From the NCBI GenBank assembly GCA_030411725.1, contig MU839834.1, forward strand, positions 496,001 through 560,000: 64,000 nt of DNA, read 5' to 3'. Positions 32,723 through 44,526 of the stretch are shown here, piece after piece. Every line of letters starts with the position of its first letter. The first letter of the stretch is position 1. The stretch is from Echria macrotheca. Lineage: Eukaryota; Ascomycota; Sordariomycetes; Sordariales; Schizotheciaceae. The position numbers and the translations under genes were made by a program. The notes below the pieces were generated by a model. That model was not told the DNA's origin and did not search any database. It was given only the letters and a program-made list of their open reading frames with translations.

Positions 32723-35700
32723 CTACCGTTCAAGCTTCGGCATGGACGAGACCCGGTAGTGCTTCCGACTGGCCTCGTCCAGACTATCCGATCTTCCCCG
32801 TTTCTTGGACTGGAACGACGAATTCTGCAGGACCTCGTCCGGGTTTGCTTCCACCTCGTCGAAGCCCCCGGGCTGTCGCCTGGACAGCTCCGACCTATTT
32901 CCGCTCGCCATCCGCATATCTGCGCCCTCCCACTCCCGCGACACGTCCTCGTCCGTGTTCCCCGGACTGCTAGACACGGAGCCGGCCCACCCCCAGCTAC
33001 GGTCATACGTCTCCGCCACGTCTGCCGTGGTAGCCGGCCACGACTGTGCTTGAGACTGTTGCATCTCTGCGCCTACGTCCTTAAGGTCGACGCCTTGCGA
33101 CGAAGGATGCCAGCCTATGTTGGCCCCATGAGGGTTGCCCCCGCCAGCCGTGGCGTATCCTGGTTGCCATGAGCCCGCATCTATCCAGTGGTCATCGCCA
33201 TATGAGGTGTGTATGGATGATGAGGCGTACGACGGGATGCTGTCGCTCAGTACTTGGGAGCCGCAGACCATGTCGGCTGCGCTGACGCCTGCTGTCATAT
33301 ACTCCGATATTGCGTCTGTGCCTGTCGAGCTGACGTCGAAGCTATGCGAGAATGAATCCGGGAGACAGGCCGTCGGCGGTGGTGTGGTAAGACCCCCGTA
33401 GCCCCCCAGCATGGCATATCCTGTTGATGCTGGCGGAGCCGTCGAGTGGCTGAGAACCGCCTCGTACGCCGGCACGGCCAGAGTCGACAGACTACTTACC
33501 CCATCGGTCGCTGGCCACGCGGTCGAGAAGTTTTCGCTCATAGTGGCCTGGCGATGCTGCTGGTACGCCACGTTGGGGGACATGACGGCATGGCGGTTTG
33601 TTGGCTGAAGCGCAGGGAAATGCATCCTCCTGTTATTGGCCCTGTCGCAGCTGATCAGGGAGTTCTGGAGGTGGTATTCGCTGACGGGGTCAAGGACTGT
33701 CAGAAACCGCCAGCTCGTTCTTCCTCTCTCCGCCGTAACGAGCTGGCCGTTGCTGTCGATACTGTGGAGCGTGCTGAAAGTCCACAGAATCATGGCTCGA
33801 CGCGCCCAACCTTCGTTGCCCCAAGACCCGCCATCGCCGCCCTGGACGTTGTCTGGTGGGCAAGAATAGATCTCCTGCATCATGGCGATCTGCGGGATGA
33901 GATCCATTTGCGTCGGCTGGTGCTGATTACTGCCATCTACCGTCTCTTTGTCGGCCTCGCCGTCCTGCCTCGTCAGCCGAGCCTTCTTGGACCCCCTCGG
34001 CGCCGTCTCGGTAAAGGGGTGCGCCGGAAACTCGGCGCAGTGGCTGAGCATCGACGCCCACACGTTGGCAGGAAACGGCACCATCACCCCGGGGCTGTGT
34101 TGAGACCGAACGGGGATCTCGGCCGACGTCTCGTACACCAGTTGCGGGCTGGACTGGTCGCCCGCGTCGGCGAGCTCGGCCGGGCGCACGAGCTTGGTGT
34201 CGACGCGCCACCGGTGGTTCAGCATGTGCGGCTTCTCAATGTCGATCGTGACACACGAGTTCAGGTCCGAGTTGGCGGGAAATCCGCGCTTCTCGGGCAG
34301 CTCCAGCATAACCTGCATGTGGAATATATCGCACTCGGCCTCGGCCGTCAGGATGTCTCTTTCCGTGTTCGCTGTGATCAGGGCGTCGAGCTTCTGGTGC
34401 AGCTCGGGGAATTGGTACCTCCACTCGCAGCTGAGGTCGCGGATCGAGCTCGATTCAACTTGGTCAAAGTCCTTTGCGAACTCGTGCAGAATGGCGCCGG
34501 CGCCCTCCGAGATCTTCTGCTCCTCCTTGGGCCACTTGTCGCGCCCCAGGTTCCGCTCCATGTGCGGGTACTGGTCTCGGGCCAGCCGCTCGCCCGTCGC
34601 GGGGATGAAGCCCGAGCCGTCCTCGTGCACCCTGGCCCCCTTGTGCGAGACAAAGATCCAGCACTGCTTAGGGCGGATCATGATCTGCTGGTCGAGGGCC
34701 AGGATGCGGCGGAAGTACTTGTAGTTGGGTCGCTTGTCGGGGAAACACCCTTCCGAGAGCGCGACGAGCACGTCATGTTGCTTGAGGGAGGGAAGCTCGG
34801 GCGGGTTATCGTGTTTCGGTTTTCTGGTTTCTTTGGGGAGGATGATATGACCTGCAAGGGCGACCAAGGCGGTTTCGTGTTAGTCAGGGATGAAGAACGA
34901 CAACGCAAGGGCGCCACAAAGTCCCCTTCCGAACGACCCCGCAGAAGGGGAGGAGATGTGATGGAAAGGCAAGAGCGGAAGAAAAAAGAAAAAAAGAAAA
35001 AGAAAACGTACAGCATTTGTACTTCTTCAAGTTGCCCTTCAGCACCTGGATGTGGCTCGACACCTGCTTGCGGTCCCGTTTATTGATGGGGTCAGGCTCA
35101 ACGCCAGGCGGAAGGGTATCACAGTAGGCAAGCCACAGGTACTCGGCCACCAACATGTTGCGTCCGAACAGCGATCGCCTGACGTTGTACTTCTTCCGCC
35201 CGATGTGAGGGATGGCCAGCATGGCTAAATCAGTTTTAGTTTCCTTCCTCGTCACCCAAGAAGTGGAAAAAAAAAGGCAAATGTACCGTCCAGAAACGCA
35301 TTCTCGAGAACCAGCGGCCACTTCTGTTGTGTCTTGTCGTCCTTCTCGTCCTGCTTCTTTCGGTAATTCTGGAACTCGGTCCAGTACAGCCAGAGCGGGT
35401 TCACGTCCTCCGCCGCCGCCCTCTTCCGTCTCGCGTGCAGTTGCAGCTGGCCACCGTCATAACGCTCGGGTGTAGGCCCCTTGGAAAACGACTCGACGAG
35501 CGACGACTGCGTGGGCAGGATAGGCAACGGCGTGAGGATGGACGGAGCAGGCGGGGTAGGCGTCGTCATGAGAGTATCCCCCGTCCTCCGGGAGGCGTGG
35601 TGGTGCCGAGTGTGATGGTGGGTGGTCTCATAGGGCTGTGCAAAGACACTCCTCAGCTGGTTTAACTGGTGGTGCTGTTGCCCGCGGCGCTGGTGGTAGT

Positions 35701-35917
35701 AATGATGCTGGGCATTTCCCGTCGACTCACCGAGAGGTTGTCTTGCACCATTACCGATTACTCCTGTCGGGTTCCTGCCGGCGCAGCTACTAGCTTCGAA
35801 AATGTAGTCAGTCTGCGGTAGCGGCAGCGCCGGTTGGGGATGCGAAGCAGGAACAACGGAAGAAGCGGCCGACGGGAGGACACTAGGAGCGACCCCTTGG
35901 AGTGCCATCTCCATCAT
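32723..35917 (-). CDS. abaA: AbaA-like TEA/ATTS-domain transcription factor
   Basis: In Aspergillus AbaA drives phialide differentiation and conidiation through CATTCY sites; Tec1 is the yeast relative. Exons: 35917-35287, 35224-35012 and 34851-32723; about 990 aa. The phases fit (AFLD|AMLAIPHIG and KKYKC|CHIILPK). The N-terminal 190 residues are Pro/His/Gln-rich. The TEA domain spans about 198-282: WPLVLENAFLD, AMLAIPHIGRKKY, LFGRNMLVAEYLW and KRDRKQVSSHIQVLKG, the last being the DNA-recognition helix. Downstream, LPSLKQHDVLVALSEGCFPD begins a long conserved AbaA-type region that includes YKYFRRILALDQQ, CWIFVSHKGARVHEDGSGF and FHMQVMLELPEKRG. The C-terminal 400 residues are low-complexity, probably activating. 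Start ATG chosen at the first of a cluster (MMEM). Orthology to AbaA is likely because filamentous ascomycetes usually carry one TEA factor. Confidence 0.88.
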
Positions 35918-36598
35918 TGCGTCCAAAGAACTGGAGAAGGAACAAAGAAGAGCCTCTGAGGCTCTGAGAGTGGACGAGAGGGAGGAGCATCGACCGAGGA
36001 GGAATTCGTTTGTGAAACGAGAGAATGTCGAGGAATGGCACTCCGTTCTTCTTCTCTGCGAGCCATACGGGGATGGGATATATAAGAATGTTGAATCACC
36101 GTCCAGGAGGGGAGTACATAATAGGGAGAGCAACCCTTACTCGGCACACGTTGAGGGACTGATACTGAAGGGAGGGGAGCCAGATTAAGCACTGGTCCCG
36201 ATTATTGGCTTGTGGTAGCTTCTAAGACCGAACCTACGTGCAGAAGGGCACGGGACACTGTTTTGACTGCAAGATTAGCTGCGTCCGGCGGGATGGCACC
36301 GGTTGGAACGCAAGGGAATGAGAAATCGTCAAGACAGGGACGACTGCGACACCCTGCCACTCCTGCCACTCCTGCCTCGTGGCCGCAGCCGGCCAAAACG
36401 CTCCAAAAAGGGTTTGTCTGAGGTATGAGAACAAGATTACCCCTACGCGGTATTGACCAGGCCCATCTACAGCTCAGTGATTGGAACGCGCCACGAATAA
36501 GACTGTCTTCTTCAGACCCTTCGTCAGAACCGGTGGCGAGAGCCTCCCTGCCAGGGACGGCTGAGACACCACCACCTAAATCCATATTTGCCTTACTA
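35918..36598 (-). promoter_or_regulatory. Promoter of abaA-like gene, with TATA and four CATTCY sites
   Basis: The 681 bp between the abaA-like start and the Mrd1 stop. Read on the gene's sense strand it contains four CATTCY words (plus-strand RGAATG at 36022-36027, 36032-36037, 36085-36090 and 36315-36320) and a TATATA stretch at 36078-36085. CATTCY is the characterised AbaA target in Aspergillus, so autoregulation is plausible. The left end of this interval includes the 5'UTR and the right end the Mrd1 3'UTR. Confidence 0.6.
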
Positions 36599-39352
36599 TC
36601 ATGCATCGTTCTCGTCGTCGTTACCAATATTGACCTTGGTTCGCCCTCTCCCTGTGAGTTGCTGAAGGGCAACCTTGTTAACTTGGCCTCGCACCTTCTT
36701 CTCCATCGCCTTGATTTGCTCCTCAGGATCGACCTCGTCGGCCTCGGCGAAATCGATGACCAGACGCCGTCCTAGAAGATGGGTATCTCTAAGTGAATTC
36801 ATCGCATTCAACGCCTCCTTTGCCGTAGAAAATTCAGCAAATGCAAAGCCCCGCGAGCTGTGGTCAAACTTCTTGGGGACGCGGAGCGCGACCAACTTGC
36901 CATAGGTGCCGAACAGTGTCCGGACATCCTTCTTGGATGCCTCAAAGGGAAGGTTCTTGATAACCAGCTTCGTCCGCTGGCCCGCAGCCTTCTTCGCCAG
37001 ATCCTGTTTCCTCTGTTCTTCTGCGGCGTCGTTACCTCGGTGAGAGGCCTTAACGACCAGCTTGTGTCCATCGAGCGTAAACCCATCCATGGTCTTCAGA
37101 GCCGCTTGGGCTTGCTCCTTGGTTCTAAACGCACAGAATCCGAAGCCCATGCTGAGTACCTGTCCGGGCTTCTTCGGGTCCGTCTTGGTCTTTACTTTTG
37201 CGCTTACAAAGCCGTCAAGGGCCCGGAAGGCCTCTGCTAGACTATCGCTTGTAGTCGAGAAATTGAGATTGCGGACAAACAGTGAGCTGGTATCCGCCTG
37301 ATCTTCTGCGTCATCACGTTCCAGCAGCTCGGCCACCGAGGGCTTCTGGACCCCGGCCGGACGATCTACCGGTGCGACCACGGTGTCTACGAAGAGTCCT
37401 TTCGGTCCTTTCTCCAGGAACAGGACCGAGTCCTTGAACCTCGAGTAGGCCTTCCTGGCGAAGGCTGTTCTGCACTCGGCAGGCTGCGCAAACTGAACAA
37501 TGGCAATAGTCCCGCTCGGCGGCATCAGGACCCTCAGGACCGTGCCGTGCTCCTCGAAAAGTTGCCGTAGCTCTTCTATTGTCGTGTTCCCGATATTCTT
37601 TACTAGGATCGAAGTGTCCCCCCGCTGCTGGGATTTAAACGCCTCGATGTTTACGCCGTTGGAGGCGAAGTAGGCTTTCGCCTCCTGGATAACTGTCGTC
37701 TCCGCCACTGCTTGTTTCACGGCAGCTGAAGCGTCGGTGGGGTTGAGAAGCTCATGTTTCGACACGCCGAGACGTTCCGAGATCGCCGTGTTCACGGCGT
37801 CTTGGCTCATGAACAGCGAATTCCAGTTGAATGTATTGGATGCAGCCTCGGCTTTTTTCCTGATTATTTGTTGTTTTTTGAGCGGCAGCTTCGAAATTGC
37901 AAATTCGTCGAGCTTATTTTCCCGCTTGGCCGCGGCAGGGAGAATGTGAATGATGCGGCCCTGGAAGGTTGAGCCGTCAGTCTGGAATGCGGCTATTGCA
38001 GAGGACGGGTCTGCATATTGTATCATCGCGAAACCCTTGCTCCGCCCTTGTTTGTCCACGGGGAGGCTGACCTGTAGATAATTAGCAGCTGTCGCTCATC
38101 ACAAATGCAGCGTGGAAATAAATCAAGTTGGCCTCTGTCAGTTACTCGAAGCATCTACTAAAATACCGAGCCCAAGTTCTCATCAAATGCGATGCATAAG
38201 ATGTCCCTATCAGGGGTTCATCATAAACGGCCAAAAAGAGAAAGCAGCAGCAAAGGAACTTACTTCTTCAAGGGCACCAAATGTGCCAAAGTGATTCCTG
38301 ATGTCGTCCTCCGTGATGTTGTAACTAAGGTTCCTGAGGAACAGCCTGGATGTCTTCTGGATCAAGTCCATAGGATCACTAGAGACCGTTGTTTGAGGCG
38401 CTTCGTCGACTTCTGAAGCAGCGTCGGGCGGTGGCTCCAACTCCGTGGCGTCAACGCCAGTGGTCTGCCCCTCTGGCGCGATGACATCTTTCTTTGGTCT
38501 AACTGAAAATCCAGGATCATCTGGATCGACGAGATCGAGCAACCGATTTGTCTTTGATCGCAGCCAGTCGTCGTCGGTCCCATCCACAGCCGCCTGCGGT
38601 GCACTGGTAGCAGCTATGTCTGGGGCTAACACAGCAGGGGAGTCAACATCCATCTCCGGCCCGTCAGGTACCCCTTGGGTGGGCGGCGCTTCCCTCGATA
38701 CTATTTTTGCTGTGCGGGCAGGGATCTCCTCGTACTCATCATCACTCTCTCCGGCCTCGATCACCGCGGATACAGACGGTTCTGGTTCCGGACCCAAACG
38801 GCCGTGATCTCCGGCGTTGTCTCGTGGCTTTTTTAACGGGTGCCCCATGACTTCAAGAAATTCCTGAAGCTTAGGATCGGCCTCATCAACCTCATCCCGC
38901 TTCCGCTTCTTTGGGCTCGAACCATCCTGTCCTGCTGCTTCAGGGGGCTTGGTGGTAGCAGGCTGAAGTCGGGCGCTATCGTGGCGCAAAGAGAAGCCCG
39001 GGGCTGGCTTGACAACAGAGTCTGCAATCTGGCGCTGTGGTCAGCGTGACGTACGGGGAGGGGGTGGAAGAGGGGTCCCTACCGGTTTCGCAATGTCGAC
39101 GGCAATTCTCGACATGCGAATAAATGAGCGATTGAAGTACTTGACCGCCCTTGCAGCATCCTCGTGCGACTTATAGCCAATGAACCCGATTCGGCGGTTG
39201 GGGATGAGCTTGACATCCGTGACGACTCGTCCTTGCGACGAGAAGTGTTTTCGAAACTCAGCCTCGGTGATGTTGGGCGGCAGGTTCTTCACAAACAACC
39301 TAGACGACTGCCCGGGTGCCTCGGCGGTTTCTTTCTGGCTGGCTGCCATCAT
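36599..39352 (-). CDS. mrd1: Mrd1, multiple RNA-recognition-motif protein of 18S rRNA processing
   Basis: Nucleolar SSU-processome protein needed for early pre-rRNA cleavages. Exons: 39352-39083, 39028-38264 and 38071-36599; introns of 54 and 192 bp; 835 aa. Five RRMs: RRM1 (RLFVKNLPPNITEAEF...GFIGYKS) at about 16-90; an acidic/KKRKRD-containing linker; RRM2 (RLFLRNLSYNITEDDI...KGFAMIQYA), split by intron 2; RRM3 (SILVKNIGNTTIEELRQLF) about 498; RRM4 (SLFVRNLNFSTTSDSL...GFGFCAF) about 608; RRM5 (KLVIKNLPFEASKKDVRTLF...RGFAFAEF) about 712. Number, order and the RRM2-RRM3 linker (FNWNSLFMSQDAV) match Mrd1. Two adjacent ATGs could start it. The gene is divergent from the dynein light chain gene. 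Confidence 0.96.
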
Positions 39353-40082
39353 CACAGCAGGTAATGCTACCGGGCGTTCATGTTGTTGGACAAGGCAAGT
39401 CGGAAGGAATGCGCGAGACTGGAGAAGGAAAACATTTTTTTGTGAGTGGTCCATCAAACTCCGAAAAAATTCAAGCCCCACAACATCTTATCTTATCAAC
39501 GAGGGTGCAGAGCCCCACCGGTCAACACCCCAGCTGCGCCCGGACCGTCCGCCGCTCGGGATTGGATCGGGCGCTGCAGAAGCAATGTTTTTCAGGGCTG
39601 ATGTTTCTGTTTCGCTGCAGCTGGCCGACCTGACGACGACCGACCCTCGACCGCGAGATCGCCGCCCCCCTGAGTCTGCCAACATCACCGCTTCTGTTTC
39701 CTCGCAACACCGTGTTTGCACCTCATCCACCCACATCCTCCAACACTATCGATCGCGCAGGCTCTTGAACTGCTCGCGCCGTAATTCGTATGTCAGGGGC
39801 TTCCCCGGTTTCCCTTTTGGTGCACACCATGCAAGGAGTCGTCGCAACCGTCCTGTCCCAGATTGCCAGTCCTCCCTGCTTTGCACCACCGACACACCGT
39901 TTCCGACCGACACACCCCATCTTCAAACAATTGCTTTGATGCCGTCCTGGTCCGGTTTGCTGACCCGCATTCCAGCTTTTGCAGCTTATTGCCCCTCTTC
40001 AGAGCTCCCGAGAGCTTCTCTTCGGCCTCGCTGTAACGTCGACGTCACATTCCCCCTATCGCTGCCGACCGTCCTTTCCAAG
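39353..40082. promoter_or_regulatory. Divergent promoter of mrd1 and dynein light chain gene
   Basis: 730 bp between two starts pointing apart. It is C/T-rich on the plus strand before the light-chain ATG. No confident named elements. Confidence 0.55.
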
Positions 40083-40863
40083 ATGCCGGGCGACGAGATC
40101 AAGCCGAGCGCCTCCCCGGCCCCCAGGGAGAAGCTGGAGGGTGAGTGCCACACCATGGCCGCTTTTGCCAGTCGCGGCACGGATACTGACCCCATTGCGT
40201 TGTTGCGCCGACAGCCCAGGTTAAGAGTGCCGACATGGTAACACACCCAATTTCGACGTCCGAGTCTCATTTCCTGTCCGGAGGCTAACCCAGCTGCTTC
40301 CATCGTCTACAGACCGAAGATATGCAGCAGGAGGCTATCGAAGTGGGTATGTGCAGGCGAGATGGCTCAGTGGGGGTATCATCAGCACTGGTTGCTAACG
40401 GGGCGCATAGCTCAGGAGGCTATGGCGAAGTTCACTATCGAAAAGGTTCGTCTCCGGCTCGCTGCGGTGTTTCCAGGGCACAGCTGACATGATATGTTTC
40501 GGCAGGATATTGCGCAACACATCAAGAAGACGGTGCGCCTCCGTTCGCTTCCCTGAATACCCCGTCGGGACCTCATATTGACAACATACCTTCGGAACAG
40601 TTCGATGAACGAAAGGGACCCACCTGGCACTGTATCGTGGGACGCAACTTTGGCAGCTTCGTGACGCATGGTACGTCTGTCTCTATTATGTCTCTTCTAC
40701 GCCCGTACAGTCCGAGACTTGTCTCAAGCCCGAATCCCGTCTCGTCCCCGAAACTCGAAATACCCGGACCGGCTGACAGCAGTACTCGTATCCCGCAGAG
40801 ACGAAGCACTTCACGTACTTCTATCTCGGCCACTGCGCCATCCTCCTCTTCAAGACCCAGTAG
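40083..40863 (+). CDS. Dynein light chain LC8 (DYNLL), seven exons
   Basis: Dimeric hub protein of cytoplasmic dynein and many other complexes. Exons: 40083-40140, 40215-40237, 40313-40346, 40411-40445, 40506-40532, 40601-40670 and 40799-40863. All phases close, giving 103 aa. After a 15-20 residue N-terminal extension the sequence follows LC8 almost residue for residue: VKSADMTEDMQQEAIEVAQE, AMAKFTIEKDIAQHIKKTFD, ERKGPTWHCIVGRNFGSFVT, HETKHFIYFYLGHCAILLFK, TQ-stop. The target-binding groove strand (GRNFGSFVTHETKHFIYFY) is intact. Four exons are only 23-35 bp. Introns are 60-128 bp. Because most exons are below usual ORF-finder size, automatic annotation may miss or misjoin this gene. Confidence 0.96.
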
Positions 40864-42035
40864 GGGCACGCCTTCCTCCGTTTCCTCTCGCGGCTGTAGT
40901 ATCAGTTAAAGAAAAGCGCGTGCTTCTTCTTTGGACTTCTCATTTCTGTAAGATTACGGGCAGGATTACAACCCGAGAAAACCGAGAAACATGTCTTGCC
41001 GATAGGATGGGAGCGAGTGAGGGAAACGGAGGAAACCGGACCTGGCCGAAGCCTGGGCTCTACTATTCCTCGCAAGAGGGAAGCCCAGGTTCGGCGTATT
41101 AGAGAGAGGGCTAGGACAGCAGCCGACAGTGAAAAGGCGTGGCACCGAACTGATAGGGCAACGAGGGTGTGAAGATGGGTATTTTAGCGAAACGGGGAAC
41201 GCGGACGGGGTGGGATCGCCGGAGTCCAGGATGTACGAACGAGCAATTCAATGGCTTTCGAGTTTTGCCCCAGAGGAAGTTCATATCAACACATTTTGTG
41301 TCTTACGCCTCCTTGACCCCCAGACTATCACCGATTCGCTCTGTCCGTGAAATTCTTCACTAGCACACTTGTTTGAGATTCACCGTGAGAAAAACGGAGC
41401 GAGTAGAGTAGAGTTGGAGATGGGATACATTCAACGCAGGACCGCGGGATGACAGCCACTTCACCTAATAAAGTAGCTCCCACCCTTGCTGCTCTGACGA
41501 TTGTCGTTAGGTGAATGATGACACTGGGCGCTGGATCGGTAACATGGTCCGTCGACGCCGCTGAGCATTTTAATACGCTAAATGTCTAGAAGTACTAGGA
41601 ATGGGCGTGCTTTTGTAAGCTTGACGAGCGTTGGAGGAGCTTAGCTTCAAGACCGAGAGATATATACGGCGTGCTCGACATGGGAACCTTAAAGTTCTCA
41701 TCACTCTAGACAACTTTGAGCGAGTGTCACACGGAAGAAGCACAATTATTGTTGAAAACTTTGATGTTCATTGACTCATTCTCTTGGTCGTGGGAGACGA
41801 CTTCTGGCTAGCCTGTCTGCCCTGGTATCATCTGATGACATGCAGTAAATGTGAAAATGCAAAACCTCATAACACCAAGCCAAGTATGCCCATTTTCCTT
41901 CCGTGAAACAAACCAGTACCAGGGCAATAACCGAGCCCGAGCAAGACTTTGGCTCTGACCGGTGCTTTTCCTCCCGCGCTGTTCTCCGCAAATTCCCCAC
42001 GACCATCGCTCCCGAATGAGCTGCAGGTTCACCCC
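40864..42035. other. Convergent 3' region between LC8 and ELL-like genes
   Basis: About 1.2 kb without a gene. It contains a strong imperfect hairpin at 41045-41095, in or just beyond the LC8 3'UTR. The rest is AT-richer and featureless to the eye. Confidence 0.55.
41045..41095. repeat. Inverted repeat forming a long hairpin with GCAA tetraloop
   Basis: Arms GCCGAA + CCTGGGCT (one bulged G) pair with AGCCCAGG + TTCGGC. Inside, CCTC-GCAA-GAGG closes on a GNRA-type tetraloop. In RNA either strand would form a stable two-segment stem; the GNRA loop belongs to the plus strand, the LC8 sense strand. Confidence 0.75.
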
Positions 42036-44526
42036 TTACACTCCCACGGGTGCCGCCTGATAGATGTGTGCCTTCATCTCGACGAGACGATTATGCATCT
42101 CCAACAGCAATTCCACCTTTTCCTTGGGCGGGTTGCGAAGGTCCCGGATCTCCCTGTGAGCCTTCTCATAGTTGACATAAAACTCCTTGAATCTGTTGGC
42201 CATGTTCAAAACATCCGTGCCAAGCCGCTGTCGCTTGGCCTTGCTAGTGGGCGCTGAGTCGTCCAGCGGCCGCTTCTTGCTCGAATCGCCAACGACACTG
42301 CTGCCGGTACTGGTGCTGCTGCCGGCGCGGCTGACGATGCTATCCCACTCGCCTTCGCGGCTGTTAGGAGCTTCAGCAGCTGGCGCAGATCGATCTTCGT
42401 CCAGGTCCGATGCGTTGGTCGGCGGGGATGCGGCCAGAGGGGACGACTTGGGGGGCGATACGTCCTTGTTCTTGGTGACAGAGTTGCCAGAAGCGGTGCT
42501 CCGGCTGTGCAGACTGGCATCTGAGGCTGCCATCTCCTTGAACGAGGATGCGGGCGCAGTCTTGGCGTTCGGCTTGAGCCGCTTGCTCAGAGGTGTTCCG
42601 GAGCTCGAACTGTCGTCATCGTAGGGATCCCGCTGGCGTTTGACGGGGGCTTTCGCGCGATTGGGCGCCGCTTGCGCTCGAATAGTATCCATTTCTTTGG
42701 TAGGCGGCTTGGCAGCAGGAGCTGGCTTACGCTTCGGGGCAGCCAGCACCTTGGGTCGTTCAGCCACCTTGGCCTTCTCCGCGGGTCGCTCGACGGGCTT
42801 AGGCGCGGAGGCATTGGCGGTGCTCGACACCGGCTTAGTCTTGGGCATCGAGTTCGAGAGCGGAACCTCGTCATCATCCTCCGAGTCCGAATCTGTGATG
42901 AATTCCTTGGACAGTACCCGCCCGTTCTTGGCTCCGGTGGCCTTGGGTGCTGTCGTCGTCTTGGTTGGTAGCGTCTTCGGGGTGGGCTTGGCTGCCGTCG
43001 CCGCCGTGGTCTTTTTGTTGTTGGAGAGCATGCGTTTGGCCTGTGCCTCGGATGCTGATGGTTTCTTCTTCGAAGTTTTCGAAGTCTGCGAACCAGATCG
43101 AGACATCGGTTCGCCCCCTTTGCCCTTCTTTGCTCCGGAACTTGCCGAATCATCTTTCTCTGAATCGCCGATGCTCGGGCTTTCTGATTTTTGAGTGCTG
43201 GCCTTGGGAGGGGCCGAGGCCTTGTTTGCAATCATCGCCTGGAGCTTGCTGAGGCAGATGCCCTTATTCCGCTCTGCCTTGGGAAGCAGTTTCTGCCAAA
43301 GCGGGTCTGATGCTCCAAGACGCATGCGGTCGTACTGCTTGATGGCATTATCAATGGCCTTCTGGCGGTCCTCCTCCCGGGCGTAGGGGTACTGGAAAAC
43401 ATCCAGCTCTTTCCAGTACATCCTGTTCAGCGTCCACTTCTGTATGTCGCTGTCGAAATCGGCCACCTTTTTCAGGGCAGTTGAAAACTCCGACTCGGTT
43501 CCCTCCTTGTAATTGCTCCAAAGACCATTGAAGGTGTGGTCCTGCACGGCAAGCTCGTGGATGATAGGGAATCGCTGCTGCTTCAAGCGATCCTGGGGGG
43601 TGATTGTCGTCGGAGCCAGAGACGGCGAAGCAATGCCGCTCAGCGCTGGGCTGCTGGGATGTGATCGAGAGGAGGCGGTGGGAGCGGCGCTCAGGAGCTT
43701 GCCCTTGGCAGCTTTCGTCTTGGCGGCCTTTTCGGGTTCGGGAAGAACGCCATCAATGATAGTCGAGCTGCGAAAGTTAGCTTCCACTGTTATCACACGC
43801 TTCTGTAGGATACCGTACGCATTGCCTCGCTTCTCTGCCTCTGCCTTCGCATATGAGTTCTTCAGATTGGTAACTGCCTCGTCTTCCCATCCCTCCAGAT
43901 CCTTGTCGGCAAGCGCGGAAAGCTTGGGCGCAGAGGTCTTCGGTTTCGGGGCAAGCTTCTCCATTCGACTCGATTTCGACGTGGTGGCCGGCAGCGGCTT
44001 GAGCTTGAACGGTTTGAACAACGACATGGCGGGGCTCGGAAGCCGGCTCGCAGTCGTGGGATGTGGAGAGTTGGATACGAAAATGTCGTAGTCGAACGAT
44101 TCCAGAGAATTGGGAATGACGACTTGTTGATTATCGAAGAGGAAAGCCTAGCGAGCACGTTAGCTTAAGGTCTCCTAGTACGAGTTGATCACGTCGAGAT
44201 ATATAATGCCTGCGAGCCATGGTCTTGCTCGCCATTCGGCAGGAGCAACAATAGACACCGCCTCGCTCGGCGGTGAGCTCTTGTTATGATGAAGGCTATT
44301 GTCGAGCACACAATAGGCAGGTGGGGGAGGACTGGGATGCAAAGGATATACTTACTGGACTGTTTCCCAGCGACAATTGGATGTCCCCGCCGTTCTTGAC
44401 ACACTCAATCATGTTCTCGATCATGCTGTTGCTCAGTGAGACAGCAAAAGCCTGCGTCGGGAGCCCGGCCACGGCCTTGGCCGAGCTCTCCAGCACGAGG
44501 CCAGCGTCGGGGATGGTGACCACCAT
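42036..44526 (-). CDS. ELL-like RNA polymerase II elongation factor
   Basis: Two exons, 44526-44356 and 44147-42036, with a 208-bp intron; 760 aa. The N-terminal part (MVVTIPDAGLVLESS ... FAVSLSNSMIENMIECVKNG, DIQLSLGNSP|AFLFDNQQVV, IPNSLESFDYDIF) follows the beta-rich dimerisation region of ELL. About residues 200-330 (RLKQQRFPIIHELAVQDHTF, TALKKVADFDSDIQKWTLNR, MYWKELDVFQYPYAREEDRQ) resemble the ELL winged helix, whose typical wording is a valine-anchored QxVA...TL...Y. A long lysine/serine/alanine-rich disordered region follows. The C-terminal 55 residues (LNMANRFKEFYVNYEKAHRE, IRDLRNPPKEKVELLLEMHN) form a helical segment resembling the occludin/ELL domain. ELL stimulates Pol II elongation with EAF in fission yeast and animals. 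The family call is mine by pattern and is moderate. Confidence 0.75.

Noticed and set aside
33446..35086. 546-codon plus-strand open frame
   Set aside because: Antisense of abaA-like exon 3. It runs across a real splice site of that gene and has Leu/Val/Arg bias typical of a shadow frame.
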